Positions 22,093-33,639 are shown, counted from the first letter of the stretch. The stretch: DNA of 64,000 bases from Sphagnum compactum (GCA_965153455.1 OZ234493.1:32602213-32666212); one strand, 5' to 3'. The notes: generated by a model not told the origin, from the sequence alone. A program made the numbers and translations.

Positions 22093-22347
22093 TGATGTCA
22101 GCAGTGACGTAGGCAGGACGCAGGACGAAAACACGATGACGTCAACAGTGACGTAGGACGACAGGGCGCAGGACAGCAGTACGGTGACATCAGTAGTGAC
22201 GCGGAAGGACGGTAGTACGATGACGTCAGCAGTGACGCAGGAGGACGGCAGCACGATGACGTCAGCAGTGACGTAGGCAGGACGGCAACACGATGACGTC
22301 AGCATTGACGTAGGCAGAATGGCAACACGATGACGTCAGCAGTGACG
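22093..22347 (+). promoter_or_regulatory. array of seven as-1-like double TGACG elements
   Basis: Seven units start at 22093, 22137, 22185, 22221, 22257, 22294 and 22331. Five begin with the perfect palindrome TGACGTCA and two with one-base variants. In every unit a second TGACG starts exactly 12 bases after the first. That is the spacing of the plant as-1 element, which binds TGA-class bZIP factors and responds to salicylate, auxin and chemical stress. The units lie 240-500 bases upstream of the gag start codon. Being well downstream of the only TATA box I see, they could be transcribed enhancer sequence or mark an internal promoter. Function is inferred. Confidence 0.7.
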
Positions 22348-22384
22348 CAGAACAGTCCGACGAACGTCGACGGAAGTCGGACGG

Positions 22385-23010
22385 ACCAAGGTCGCAGCGA
22401 TGGTGCTGCAGCTCGCAACGTTGCGACGCTGCGGCGCTGCTGTGGCAGCGTGCTGCTGAAGCGATGGCGCTGCGGCGCTGCACTGCTGCTGCAGCGTAGG
22501 CGCTGCGGCGCTGTTGCTGCACTGCTGCCGCAGGGATGGCGCTGCGGCGCTGCACTGTTGCTGCAGCGCTGCACTGCTGTCGCAGGGATGGCGCTACGGC
22601 GCTGTTGCTGCGGTGCTGCACTGTTGCTGCGGCGCTGCGGCGCTGTTGCTGCGGTGCTGCACTGTTGCTACGGCGCTGCACTGTTGCTGCAGCGATGGCG
22701 CTGCGGCGCTGTTGCTGCGGCGGTGCTGCTGCGGCGGGGCTGCTGCAGCGATGGCGCTGCGGCGCTGTTGCTGCGGCGGTGCTGCTGCAGCGATGGCGCT
22801 GCGGCGCTCTTATTGCGGCGGTGTTGTTGCAAGCGCTGTTGCGGCGGCGGTGCTGCTGCAGCGATGGCGCTGCGGCGCTACGACGCTGCAGCGTTGTGGC
22901 GCTGTAGCTCGCGGCAACGGCGGAACGCAACGCCCTGCGGCGCTAGAGCTCGCTGCTGCGAAGTGATGGCAGGCGGCGCTACGCTGCCCTGCAGCGATGG
23001 CAAGCGGTCG
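22385..23010. repeat. GC-rich GCN/CTG triplet-like repeat in element leader
   Basis: About 600 bases are built almost wholly from GCTGCGGCGCTG-type units and variants with GCGATGGCGCTGCGGCG, with little else. GC is far above the rest of the window. Because the triplets GCN, CTG, TGC and CGC contain no stop, several frames on both strands stay open for over 100 codons. I treat these as composition artefacts. The leader RNA should be strongly structured. Confidence 0.85.
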
Positions 23011-23452
23011 GCGCCGCAATTCTTGTTTTTTTTTTTCTTTTTTTTCGACAACTTGAAGAGAGAAAAAGAATGGGAGAAAGAGAGAAGTTTTGACACCTGA
23101 TCTCTAATGTCTCGACTTCGTTTGTCCCTGCTTGGTTGGTTGTAAGAAACGCAAAGCTCCCTCCAACAACACCAGTAGCAACAGTAGTAACGCGCTCCTT
23201 CCGGCAACAACAACACGAGTAGCAACAACTCAAGAATTTCAAAAGCACAAGAAATCTGTTGCTTTCAACATGAAGCAACAGGGAATATAGTTTTTCTAGA
23301 ATTGAAAATGCAAAGCAAGAAAGAAATGAAATGTATGTAGACGGTGGCCGTGCAATGGCCGCTGTGAGCATCTAGAAATCCTAGCTTATGATGGAGAAAA
23401 CTCCTAACAAAGGAATTCTAGAAAAACTAAAGGAGAAGGGCAAAGCTTGGCC

Positions 23453-23460
23453 CTTTTATA
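23453..23460 (-). promoter_or_regulatory. TATA box of the gypsy element, in presumed 5' LTR
   Basis: Minus-strand TATAAAAG lies 152 bases inside the element's 5' end and is followed by GGCC. Spacing from the TG end fits a short U3 region, with transcription starting near 23425. This supports the right-hand element boundary. Confidence 0.6.
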
Positions 23461-23612
23461 CAGCCACCAAAGCTGAAACCCTAAATACCTAATAGCGTAC
23501 AGTCACTTATGAACGCACATTAACCCTACAAACGTACATTAGCCCTCAAAAGACATGATGGGCATGCCCGTAGCCGGCCATCATGTATGAGGCCGTGCAT
23601 ACGGGCATGACA

Positions 23613-23616
23613 TGGT
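23613..23616. repeat. probable target-site duplication, right copy
   Basis: TGGT, partner of TGGC at 14323-14326. Upstream of it on the minus strand the older integrase reads QALINH. Its continuation HRITFCDH is found beyond the other end of the younger element. Confidence 0.45.
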
Positions 23617-23657
23617 TAATTAGAGCTTGCCAACACAAATTTTGAATTTTTCTTCCA

Positions 23658-23771
23658 AATTTCGTGCATTAATCCATGAATACTTCTATTGGAACACTAA
23701 ATTTACTCAAGAAAAACTTCGTGCCCTAATCCATGAGTACTTTTGTTGGAACACCAAATCTACTCAAGACC
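23658..23771 (-). repeat. 57-bp tandem duplication inside the old integrase
   Basis: Two diverged copies (23658-23714 and 23715-23771) repeat 19 codons spanning the second catalytic-Asp segment (VLMD..TKF and VFMD..TKF). The copies differ at about eight positions, so the duplication is itself old. The single-copy equivalent in the younger element is CLTDQGSEF. Confidence 0.8.
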
Positions 23772-26329
23772 TAATCTAAAAATGCATAAATGGCCCTCTC
23801 ATTATTTTTGTCTCAAATGGTGGCAATTCAATCCACTTCAAAAAATGTTCAATCATAACCAACACATAGTAGTTATGATGAACAATAAGCTTAATGGCCC
23901 AACAAAATCCGAGCTCCATTGGTATCCAAGCCCCATGATTGGTAGAGGTTGTAAATGAAGGGTGGGTGCATTAAATGAGGCATGAACCTAGTCACACACT
24001 ATGCATTGTGAACCTCCATTGAACCTCCAATTACATGCCTTTCCACTAATATTGGCCTTGAAGCAAATTGTAGGTTTGACGTATCCCAAAATGTCCCAAC
24101 TCCTATGGGTATGTCTCACACTGCTTTCTCACATTTTTGGTCATGGTACCACTTGTACATGCTCATCTTGCCATATCCTGAGAAGGTGTTGGCCTTTCCA
24201 ATGATATCTTTTGGCCTTTTGAAGAACCCAATCTTTTTCCTTGAATGTTAATCCTACATCCAATTCCCTTATTTGTAAATAGGTCAACATTTGGGCATCC
24301 CCAAAGATGTCCATAGATCTAATGTCATCAAGTTTAATTTCCAAATTCCTAGAAGTGCCTAAAGGATTCACTTGAACTTGACATGATACCTCTTAGCAAC
24401 CATTTGCCATGATGCAAATAAATGAAACAACATGCCAACCAAACACTATCTCCAAATCAATTTCCCCATGCCAACGTGCTCCAATGGTGTCCAAATCACT
24501 AGCACTTGGGTTCCTATTCAACCCATCCACATCCTTATTAACTATCATGGCCCAATGTTTGGCATCAAAATCATATTCTTGAATAATGAAAGCCCATCTT
24601 GACAACTTCCCCATGAACTAGTTAGACTCCATGAGCCACTTCAATGGCTGGTGATCTATGACCAAATGAATGGGCTACCAAACAAATAACATGTGGCCAT
24701 GGCCCACACAATTGCCAAAAAATTCCCTCACATGAACTATATTAGGCCCTTATTTGGTTGTTGGACTAGCTTGCATAAGCAACCACAACTTTTGATTTTC
24801 CTCATTAGGTTGTATGAGGACTGTTCCAAGTCCCAAAACACTCCAATTTGTCTGCAACTGGAAAAGACAACCCCTAATAGGTCACCTCAAAATGGGTGCA
24901 GAATTAAACTTAATTTTCAACTCTTAAAATTTTTGTTCTTGTGCATCCCCCCAAATGAACTTTTCATTGACCTTGGTAAACTAGTTAAAGGTTTCGGAAT
25001 CCGACTAAAACCTTTGACAAATTGTCGGTAATAGTTTGCCAACCCAAAGAATGCTCTTAACCTACTAACATCAATTGGTCTTGGAACCTTGGAAATTGCA
25101 TCCACCTTGGCCTTTCGAATTCCCAAACCTCATGGGTAAATCATGTGGCCCAAATATTCAACTTGGGATTGAAAGAACTTATATTTTCCTGGGGTTTAAA
25201 CCATGCACCCCCAAACAGTCAAACACATTTTGCAAATGATGATTATATGTGCTCCTCCATGGTGGAATTAAACACAATGATGTTCTCAATGTAGCATGTG
25301 GCAAAATCCAAACTTGCAAGCACCCGATCCATCACCTTCTGGAATTCTATAAAGGCATTCTTCAACGCAAAAGGTAAGAATTTCCATTGATGTACAAACA
25401 ATCCTTCCCATTTTGGTCAATGCCCCATAATGCAATCTTCACCTTGTCATTTTCACAAAATGGCAATTGGTGATATCCAGATCATAAATCCAAAGCGTTA
25501 AACACCTTCGTATGGCCAATTAAATAAAAAATCTCCTTTAACAATGGCATGGCATATTTTTCTGGACATGTCATGTACACTTGTTGGTACGTCTATAATA
25601 TCCACACATCTAACATTTAATATAATTGCAAAGATGTCTTTTTTGGCAGGCGTATTGTGGCTAATGCATACTCCCCTTGAAAAAGCTCCACCAACCCTAC
25701 CTCTAAAAGTTCTTTTATTCGAGCTTTAACCAAAACTAATTTCATATCATTTAATTTGTAAAATCTTTGAAAAATAAGGGTATCATCTAAGCTAATGTGT
25801 ACTTCTTGCCCCTTGAATTTACCCAGCTACTTGAGGTTGAAAGCAAAACAATGAACATAATCATGTAACAATTGTCGCATCTTGCATGCCTCACTTCCTA
25901 TTACCATGAGATCGATTTTTGGTTCCCATGTTTCTATAATTGTAGGTGCCTTGGTATTGGATGGTGACTCATCCTTAATGCTCGAGGTTGAGGCTACACC
26001 TTATAATTGCTACATGAAGCCCCCATTGCATGTGCATCTGAAAGTCCCTTCACCTTCTTCAAACAAGTCCAAAATCTTGGATGCATTCATCATGTATGTT
26101 CCTCATTCCAAACATTGAGCATTCATGGCATCCATCACCCTTTCCCTTCGTGCAACATCCCATAATTGCCAAGGGTGTTTGGCCCATGTAGGATCACTAG
26201 ATGTGACCTTGTGATCATGCCACCCCCCCTACATGAATGCACTTGTCCCAATATGAAATGTAGGATAAGGTGAAGTAGAAAAATGGTTTAGTGGATGGGT
26301 AATTTACAATCATCGTTGTTCAACCAAAC

Positions 26330-27030
26330 CTAGGTTAATGACCCAAGTGAGATAGTTCAAGTCCATGACTTGACTAAGAAATCAATATTTGATGGCCTTT
26401 GATAAACCAAAAACATATGTGGTGTTTATATGGAACCATGTAACACACTTTTGGTTTTTAGCATTGGGTTTTGCCCAACAAGAATGTTTGGAATCCCAAA
26501 ACATACTAGGACCATTATCACAAAAAAATATGAACTTGGAAAGTTCATGATTATGGGCAAGGCTCCCTATGATTGGCCCACCTTGTTGACAATGGCAAGA
26601 GGTGGTTGATCATCATGTTGCACTTGTGAGATGTGTTTTGTATTCAAAATAACATTCACAATAAGGCTTGCATGTTGTGGCACCAAATCAAATGCCCATT
26701 GCAACAACTCAAGTGGTGTTAAATTAATCTAGAACTAACATAACCAATGTGCATGTGATTTCACTAATGTAGCATCCTCCAAAATTGGTTTGCCCACCCA
26801 AGTATGAACTTGGCACCATGCCACCAAAACTTATGACCGAAAATCACATATTGGAAGAAAATTCTCCAAAAGGTAAATGAATGGTTATTCTTGAATGGTA
26901 TGTAGATGTGACAACACTTGTAATAGGTTCCAAATTTTTTTTATCACATGTCAAGTAATCCACCACATGTGTTTACATGAAAATGCCCTTGACATGGCCA
27001 TCCAACTATCACTATATTCATGGGGCCAAC
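26330..27030 (-). pseudogene. relic of the retroelement methyltransferase domain (older copy)
   Basis: Minus-strand translation gives IVIVGWPCQGH at about 26983-27015, matching motif IV of the younger element but with the canonical Pro-Cys-Gln (Cys codon 26992-26994). Next come GKPILEDATL (young copy GEPLLLDAAQ), INLTPLELLQ (young TNLAPLSILQ) and, near 26340-26500, an ungapped 58-residue stretch ending VMDLNYLTW (young SMDLNSLTW). Stops interrupt it. It shows the domain was already present, in the same place, before the two copies diverged. Confidence 0.8.
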
Positions 27031-27760
27031 ATTATCCAAATCTTATGTTTCTTGTCATGTCCTCAAGTGGAGGTGGGACATCATTTACATCCAAATTTCC
27101 TTCTAGTAGTCCCATCCCCCAAGGTAACATGCTAGCAAATCCAGGCAATATGGTAACACCACCCACATATCCAACACCTCGTGCAAAATATTGGACTTGG
27201 AGTTGTGTGTGATGCCCATTTCCTAATTGCCACCCAAGTCTATGGGAAGTAGTTTCCTCCCAAAAGTTCAATACAAATCCCATGGGATACAACACGACAC
27301 CCCAAACCAACACATCATAAGATTAGGCATTTGTCACCACAACTTGGACTTGAGTGGTTGATTGTTTTGTTGGGTGGTTGGGGTTCAACTGCACCAAAGT
27401 ATTAGTCTTGGTAAGCCCATGGGCCTTCTTTGATGCACCCATTGATGTCTAAATCTAATATGGGCATGGTTGAAGGTTTTCATTTGTCATGCCAAGACCC
27501 ACAAATGTTGATTGGCCCAATGTCACTGGTTGGGCACTAAAATCCAATACAACCTCTTGAAGGCAAAATGTTTGCCCATGTCCATTGCTCTTGAGCTAAA
27601 AACACCTTCTTTGTTGCACACCAAAACCACTCTTGGTGTCAACAATGCCCAATCAATGGTGGGTTGTGTCGAAAGGTTGGATAACTGGCAATTGATGTTT
27701 GTCATGAAATGTCCACCTCAGAATGTATTGTTTCTTGAGGTTTTTTCTTTAAGTTAATTG

Positions 27761-30562
27761 TTGGGAACAACTTTGATGTCATATCTATAATCACACATGC
27801 CATTCTTCCACTTTCACATAAAATGGCCACAAGTCAAAAAATGGGAATTGGCTGTATTTTAAGGTTTGCCAAGGTGATAGCCAAAATAATGAGGTGTGGC
27901 AAATGGATGTAGCCACCCCCAACATCACCCCACACACATCCAACCTAGAAGATGAAGATCATCATTTTGTTAACTTTCTGAGAACATGCCCCATGCTTGG
28001 GGATGTGGATGTATTAGTTAACATTGTTTTAGCCAATGTGAATGATTGGGGAAGATGCACTTAACACCTAGCCTCCCCCCTTTGAGTGTCGAATCCCTTA
28101 ATGGGCCACTTTAAAAAATCATTGTATTAAACTTTTAATGCAATACTTGAACTTGGAGGACTTAGGTATTTCATTCAATTTCAATATATATGTTTAATAT
28201 CTGGAATGTTTTTTACCCTTCTTTTCAACACCATAAATTTATTTTTTGATTATGTAGTTTCAAACAACTGGTATTGACTAACTATGTTTTTATCATGAAA
28301 TTGATGATGACCATCACATTATCACATTATTGTAGAAAATGAAACATTGGAAACCATTGGGGAATAGATTAACAAATGAAGATTTGTTCAATTTCCAAAA
28401 TGCGTTCCTCTGAAAACTCAATGATAAAGAAAAAAATCATTATTGTGGTAATGAATATAATGATCTATCAACAAATGCAAAAGTACAAAATAGTTATTTT
28501 CAAGTTACTTTTTGTTAATGTGTTGTATTTTCCCCCAATTCTTTATATCTTTATTTGTGTGAATCACTCACTTTTTTCTCAAAGCATGTAAAATCATTCA
28601 TTACATTAAGAGTTTCAATTTTTTGCTGCAAATACATTAAATTTGTCATCATGTTTCAAGGTTGTGTGGAAAGGAACTCATTTTTTTCATAACAAGAAAG
28701 TTATCGTTTAATGCATCCATGTAGATTCATTGCATGCTCACTACTTATTTGCACCCATGACCTTTCTCTTGATCATAAGCTTTGAATAAGGAATTTAACC
28801 TTGTTGATTTGGTTAAAGGTAAAAACACCCTATTCAAATAATCTTCATAAAATTTTCACATGACAAGAAAAAACTTTTCTTTAAGAAAAAAAATTGTGCT
28901 AAAATGTTGACATGAAATAGATAATTATTTTTTGCAAATTTTTAATGCTTTTATAAGAACTTGTAAACATGTCCAAAAATAATAATTCTGGGTAAATTTT
29001 TCATTAAAATGTTGACACACTTCAGTTTTTGGGCAATTTTCATTCAATTTCAATAGTTATCTACAAACTTTTTGCTAAAATTCGCTAAATCTTGTTTGGA
29101 ATGATTACTAACAATTCCACATTAAAAAAATTGGACCCAAAAAAAAAAAGCACACTACTCCAAAATAACAAGCAAGTATTTTGTTTTAAACTATTATGAT
29201 TTGTATAAAAAGATAAACTTGCCATCCATCCCCCAACCAATTTTGGCTTAAGGATTGTCTAAGCATGAAACATTTGAACCCACGTAGGTTAGGAGGGCTA
29301 TGGATGAAATTATATAAAAAATGTGAATGAGATTGGACTTAAATAATAAAAATAAAAATAGAACAAAATTGATCCAAACTTGGATTATCACCATAATCGA
29401 ATAATTTGAAGTGTGACTAGGATTAACTTGGTCTAATCAAAACCCATTTGGAACCAATCCAAAAATCGACCAATATGCAATTGAAATGGATGTTTGGAAT
29501 GGTTGTGGCCTAGACAAATCTAATAGAACATGAAAAATTCAATTAAATGTAAAAAAAATTGAATTGAAATTAGTTTGAGAATAGACTGAAATTAATTAAA
29601 CGCATCATGCCATTTATATATTTATTATAAATCCTTTTATGAAATATCTAGACCCAAATGATACCATAGCTTAGAAAAAATTGAATAGATGATTTGAAAA
29701 GTTAAACAAAATTGAGCCTAAATTAGTTTGAGATCATAGACAAATTAATTAATATTATATAGTTATTATATTAAAAGTATTACACTTGGGCTTCACATTA
29801 CTAGTGATGATCAATTGATGAAAAAAATGAATTGATTTTTTGAAAATAAATTTCAAGTGAAGTATTTGAATGACATTGCATGCAACCTGAATTGAAATTC
29901 AATTTCAAATAAATTAAATCAAATTGAACAATTGGATTAAAATTCAATGGAATTGAATTCAAATTTAATTGAAGAGAAATGAGATGCAAATTGGTGGAAT
30001 TTTTTAAAATTATATGATTGCACCACTTTAGAACTTATATATGAAAGGCACAAACTAGAAAGTGTTGATAATGTAAACTAGTATGACACAACCTTTTCTC
30101 ACAAACCCAAAGAACTAAGTACTGATCATAGTGAGTATACCCACTCAAGGAAAATTTAAATGAGATCCATGTCCATAACTTATTATTCAACGATTTCAAG
30201 TCAATATATTCAGTGAGATGAGCTACAAAGTGCATGATATTACATATGCTTGACTATTTGTTGTCAACAGTTTTTTTTAGCAACGATGTCTCTCAACTGG
30301 GGGTTTTGAGGATGTAGATCACCAAACTGGATTACAATATTTCCTGTTGCTCTTGACAGCTGAGAGGGTCATGCTAATTTATTTGCAGCAAAACCTCGCT
30401 CTGCATACCTCTCATTCAACGAATTTTGATTATTCATAGCATCTAGTTCCTTGTGAGCTGTGGAACAGAGAGTGCTCTATTTTCTGCTTTTTCATTAGCA
30501 ACATTGACATACACATAGGAATAATTGGTAGATAACTTACATGAAGGAACCTCGAAACTGGA
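27761..30562. other. AT-rich spacer, no gene recognised
   Basis: Expected location of the old element's gag and 5' LTR, but nothing can be aligned by eye. The remainder is AT-rich with short frames. The last few hundred bases (from about 30240) may be the 3' untranslated region of the ankyrin-BTB gene. Confidence 0.45.
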
Positions 30563-33270
30563 TTATGAGGATGAAAATAGCTGGTTTGGGCTGCTTTGAA
30601 CATCTGAGAAGCCTGTCCTCAGAACATGGGAAGATTCATGTCGTCTATCCATTACTCCCTTAATTGAGTTTGCACACTTCAATGCAAGTTTATCTGAGTT
30701 GCACTCCAAGGCCACTGACAGGAGCTTTATCCAATTATCTGAAAGAAGATCCGATTACAGAAACGCAAATTCAGGTTTTAAACTAAACATAAGTCATGTC
30801 GGTAACAATTAAAACGATTGGTGCCATAATGCGCATTACCTTGTGTAGCCTGGATCAAGTCCTCACAAATGAAGACCAAGCTTGTTATACCATACTGCAA
30901 AAACCACCACTATTATAGCATTACTGTTTTGCATTTGCGCTATGTTCCTCAGGAATGAATCGGCCTTTGGAATACACTGGCACATTTGTTTAAGGTGGTA
31001 GACTACTCTAAGTATTTCACAGGCAATTTATGTTGTTTAACCTGATAATACCCCAATCAATGAGTGGACAAAGAGAGCAAGACAACTATTCTTGTTGTTA
31101 GTCAACTCAAATTTTGTGACTCCCTTACAAAGGATATCAAAATGCTGCTTCCCTATGTACATCTGAAGAAAAGGCTTCAAATTCTTCACACCTTGTGAGC
31201 TGCAAGTAGAAGATCAAGACCCCTCTGCTCCATGAAGTGATGGTCAACCTCACCAGTATAAAGAAAGGCAACCATTGCCTTCACCACGTTGAAGGATGCT
31301 TCGTTGAGATCCAATCTATTGGCATATGATGCTGCCGCAATCTCAAGATTCAACTTCAGGACCTGAACATAATAGTAGGAAATGCACTTAAAACCTTCAG
31401 ATATCTAGATAGTATCCCACAAGAGCCATGTGTCACTTGGGGCAACTGAATCTTAGGTGATACGAACAGAATTCTTTTCATAGTCACAAGCTCTTGTGTG
31501 CTAAATAAAATTCTATCATCACCTGCCAATAGGAGTACATGTCAAAACAGACTCTCCATGATGTAGTTGATAGAGGCAAGCAATTAAGAATCCTGCCAGT
31601 AATCCAAAGAGCAAGGCAACAACTAGATACAACTAACTCTCTGTGTCATCCTCCATTTTCAATGACATAAAGAGAGACCATTACATGAGATTGGTGACCG
31701 AGAAATATCTACCTTTGATGCCTCAGATAGGAGGAGCTTGAGGACAGTGATGTTTTTCCCCTCTGCCCAGACTTCAACCAACTCATGCTTTCCACTTTCA
31801 AAAACCTTGGCCCAATTTTGCTGGATGGTAGTAGCCATTGGCCTTGGTGAAGCTGGTTCATTCTTTCCATGGTAATGATCAATGGTTGCTCCCGCCAAAA
31901 GCTTAAGCATGCCGTCCCAATGCCGATACTCCCACCCTGCTCACACATAAGAGGGCTTAAACCATTCAAAACAGCCAGAAATGCCCAGCTATCCAAGGGA
32001 CAGTTAACTGCCTGAAAAGAAATCTAATTTGAATCATTTCAATAATCTGATTGGTATGTGCCATGTGTATCCAAATGGGAGAGGCCAATGCTAAAAGCAG
32101 TGCTTACAGTTAACTGCCTACATCAGACATCCTTTCAGCTCTCCTCAATTCCTGAGGGAGGCAGCTGAATGTGCACCAACTGACTGGTTGGATCAGCAAG
32201 TACTTTGTCTTTCATGATGCTCAAATATTGCCACCAAGATTCATCTGGAGGAAATGGCAGAGTTGTGAAGATCACCCACCCCGTAGATAGAGAGATGATT
32301 TCAACTCCAAAGCTATGAGCAGTGGAGTCTTTTGGCCAAGAGTAATTCTCCTGGTTTCCAATAGGGTCTCTCCATGTGATGACCTTTTGTCCTTGTGAGC
32401 AATTGAGATCTTCTGAGCTGATGGTGGAACTGCCGCTTTAAGGCATACATCTGCGCCATTATCAAGCAATATCCTTGTTATCTCCAAACTCCGGCTGTTC
32501 TCATACTTGTAGACTGCCCAATGCAGTGCTGTCACACCCTGCAAAACAGAACTGTCATCAATCTCTTGCCTCCCTGAGCCCCCTTCTACTCAGACCTAAC
32601 TACAGTTTGGCAATCTCCTTCAAAGGTCTTGACAAACTGTCTGCCTTCTTTTGGTTGTGCTGTCTCAACCATTGGCGGCTCTAGACTGAAGCATCTGTAC
32701 TGGATGTCAATAATTATTCTCCTTTCAAATGGTGTTGTGAATCGACAGAACAAGAGAGAGGAGAAGGGTGCAGATCCAGTAGATGCATGGCAACACAGAT
32801 GAGATAATAACATTTGTTCCAAACGTTAGCAGAATGCACGAGGTACAGCGGGGTTTCTGAGAACAGAGATATGTTCAGATTGTCGATTCTTGATCGGAAA
32901 TAGGATTCACGGATATAAGGCCAGGCTTCCTAAGTCTAGCTCAAAGAACTGAGAACTGGAGTTCAGCATTTTTCAACAACAACAGCAACAACAAAAATAG
33001 CATAGAGAGAACAAAACAAACAAACTCCAAATTCTGGACTAAGTGCTGGCTGGCAATCTAATAAGACTTTTCTCTCACCTCATCATTGTAAGCATTGACG
33101 TCGATCTTGCGGTTTTTGAGTATGACCTGCAGCGTATTGGCATTATCCTCCTCTACACAGCGGAAGAACGTGGCTTGATTGATTAGCTTCAGGCGTTGAA
33201 CGCCGGCATCATCATCGGAAAGCCCGACTGCCTGCATACTTGATGCGATCTCCTGCTGCAACCCTGCCAT
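30563..33270 (-). CDS. ankyrin-repeat and BTB-domain protein, 6 exons
   Basis: Exons on the minus strand: 33079-33270, 32280-32538, 31713-31936, 31192-31362, 30840-30894 and 30563-30738, all GT-AG, joining to 358 codons plus TAA. Residues about 30-150 contain ankyrin-type repeats (GVTALHWAVYKY..., ILLDNGADVCLKA). A Lys/Arg/Ser-rich insert (HKDKRSSHGETLLETRR) follows, then KTPLLIALELKS and MLKLLAGA. From about 200 to 300 a BTB/POZ-like fold is suggested by HELVEVWAEGKNI, LDLNEASFNVVKAMVAFLYTGEVD and LLLAAHKYGITSLVFICEDLI. The tail resembles a short post-BTB helix region. BTB proteins commonly bridge CUL3 ubiquitin ligases to targets and ankyrins bind partners; for this protein both roles are inference. 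The BTB hairpin looks compact, so an exon choice could be slightly wrong. ATG at 33270 begins the only frame reaching the first splice site. Confidence 0.85.
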
Positions 33271-33546
33271 ATCTCTTCTATTGTGGATCCAAATCTTCTC
33301 TAACCTCCAAACTCCCTATTGATCCGATACAGTTTCTGACACAGACACAAGAAACTACAGCCCTGATCGATAATCCTCTCTCTTTCTCTGGTATTTCTTT
33401 TCAAAAGAGAGGTTCCAGAAAGCACGCAGAGCACGCGAAGCAGAGCGTTCTTCCTCCGCTTTGCTTTCCCACACTGTTGTGGTGTGTAGTAGTGTGTAGG
33501 CTACCTATCGAGGTTTCCTGACAAGAACGTACTCCACAGTCGGCAA

Positions 33547-33554
33547 CACGTGGC
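33547..33554. promoter_or_regulatory. ABRE/G-box CACGTGGC upstream of ankyrin-BTB gene
   Basis: CACGTGGC lies 277 bases before the start codon of the minus-strand gene. A second CACGTG lies at 33621-33626. Paired G-box/ABRE sites bind bZIP and bHLH factors and are typical of abscisic-acid- or light-regulated plant genes. Function here is inferred. Confidence 0.5.
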
Positions 33555-33639
33555 ATCATCTGGTTAGTTCCTCTTCTACCATTTCGACTAGTCTGTCAGA
33601 CTGTCAGCACTCATCCTTGCCACGTGGATGCCACATCAT

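Larger units (their letters stand above)
14327..23612 (-). mobile_element. Ty3/gypsy retrotransposon with DNMT3-like methyltransferase and PHD finger
   Basis: About 9.3 kb, bounded where the older copy's integrase is interrupted. In element orientation it starts TGTCATG (23612) and ends CACGACA (14327), so it has TG...CA ends with a short imperfect terminal inversion. Order: TATA box, long GC-rich leader, gag with two zinc knuckles, aspartic protease, C5-DNA methyltransferase, reverse transcriptase, RNase H, integrase, PHD finger. RT-RNaseH-integrase order marks it as Ty3/gypsy. Gag, protease and methyltransferase-RT-RNaseH lie in one frame, broken only by TGA at 20017-20019 and TAG at 18706-18708. 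A frameshifting deletion near 15620 separates integrase. I could not pair two LTRs by eye: only about 170 bases follow the polypurine tract, and they do not resemble the 5' end. As it stands it cannot be autonomous. Confidence 0.85.
23613..27760 (-). pseudogene. older Ty3/gypsy copy, 5' part: protease to integrase core, heavily decayed
   Basis: On the minus strand, with many stops and frameshifts, this follows the order of the younger element. Recognised pieces: a protease-like segment near 27480-27700 where DTGAQPV has become DFSAQPV; a post-protease segment (LYPMGF...NGHH) at 27200-27310; a methyltransferase relic 26330-27030; RT remnants including AFFGLANYY near 25060; RNase H end (GKLSRWAFIIQEYDF) near 24600; the HFG..QTYNLL integrase zinc region near 24080 with a Cys pair (CIVC) near 24000; and integrase core (MIEHFLKWIELP) near 23840. 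CpG is visibly scarce and TG/CA abundant, as expected of long-methylated sequence. A 57-bp tandem duplication lies at 23658-23771. Gag is not recognisable beyond 27760. Confidence 0.82.

Noticed and set aside
22330-23100. Open frames of 120-256 codons on both strands (Ala/Cys/Arg/Leu-rich)
   Set aside because: All lie in a GC-rich triplet-like repeat that lacks stops in any frame, have no domain, and overlap one another.
31709-31996. Frame reading through the ankyrin-BTB intron before exon 3
   Set aside because: Splicing from 32280 to 31936 restores a continuous GWEYRHWD reading. This frame is intronic plus out-of-frame.
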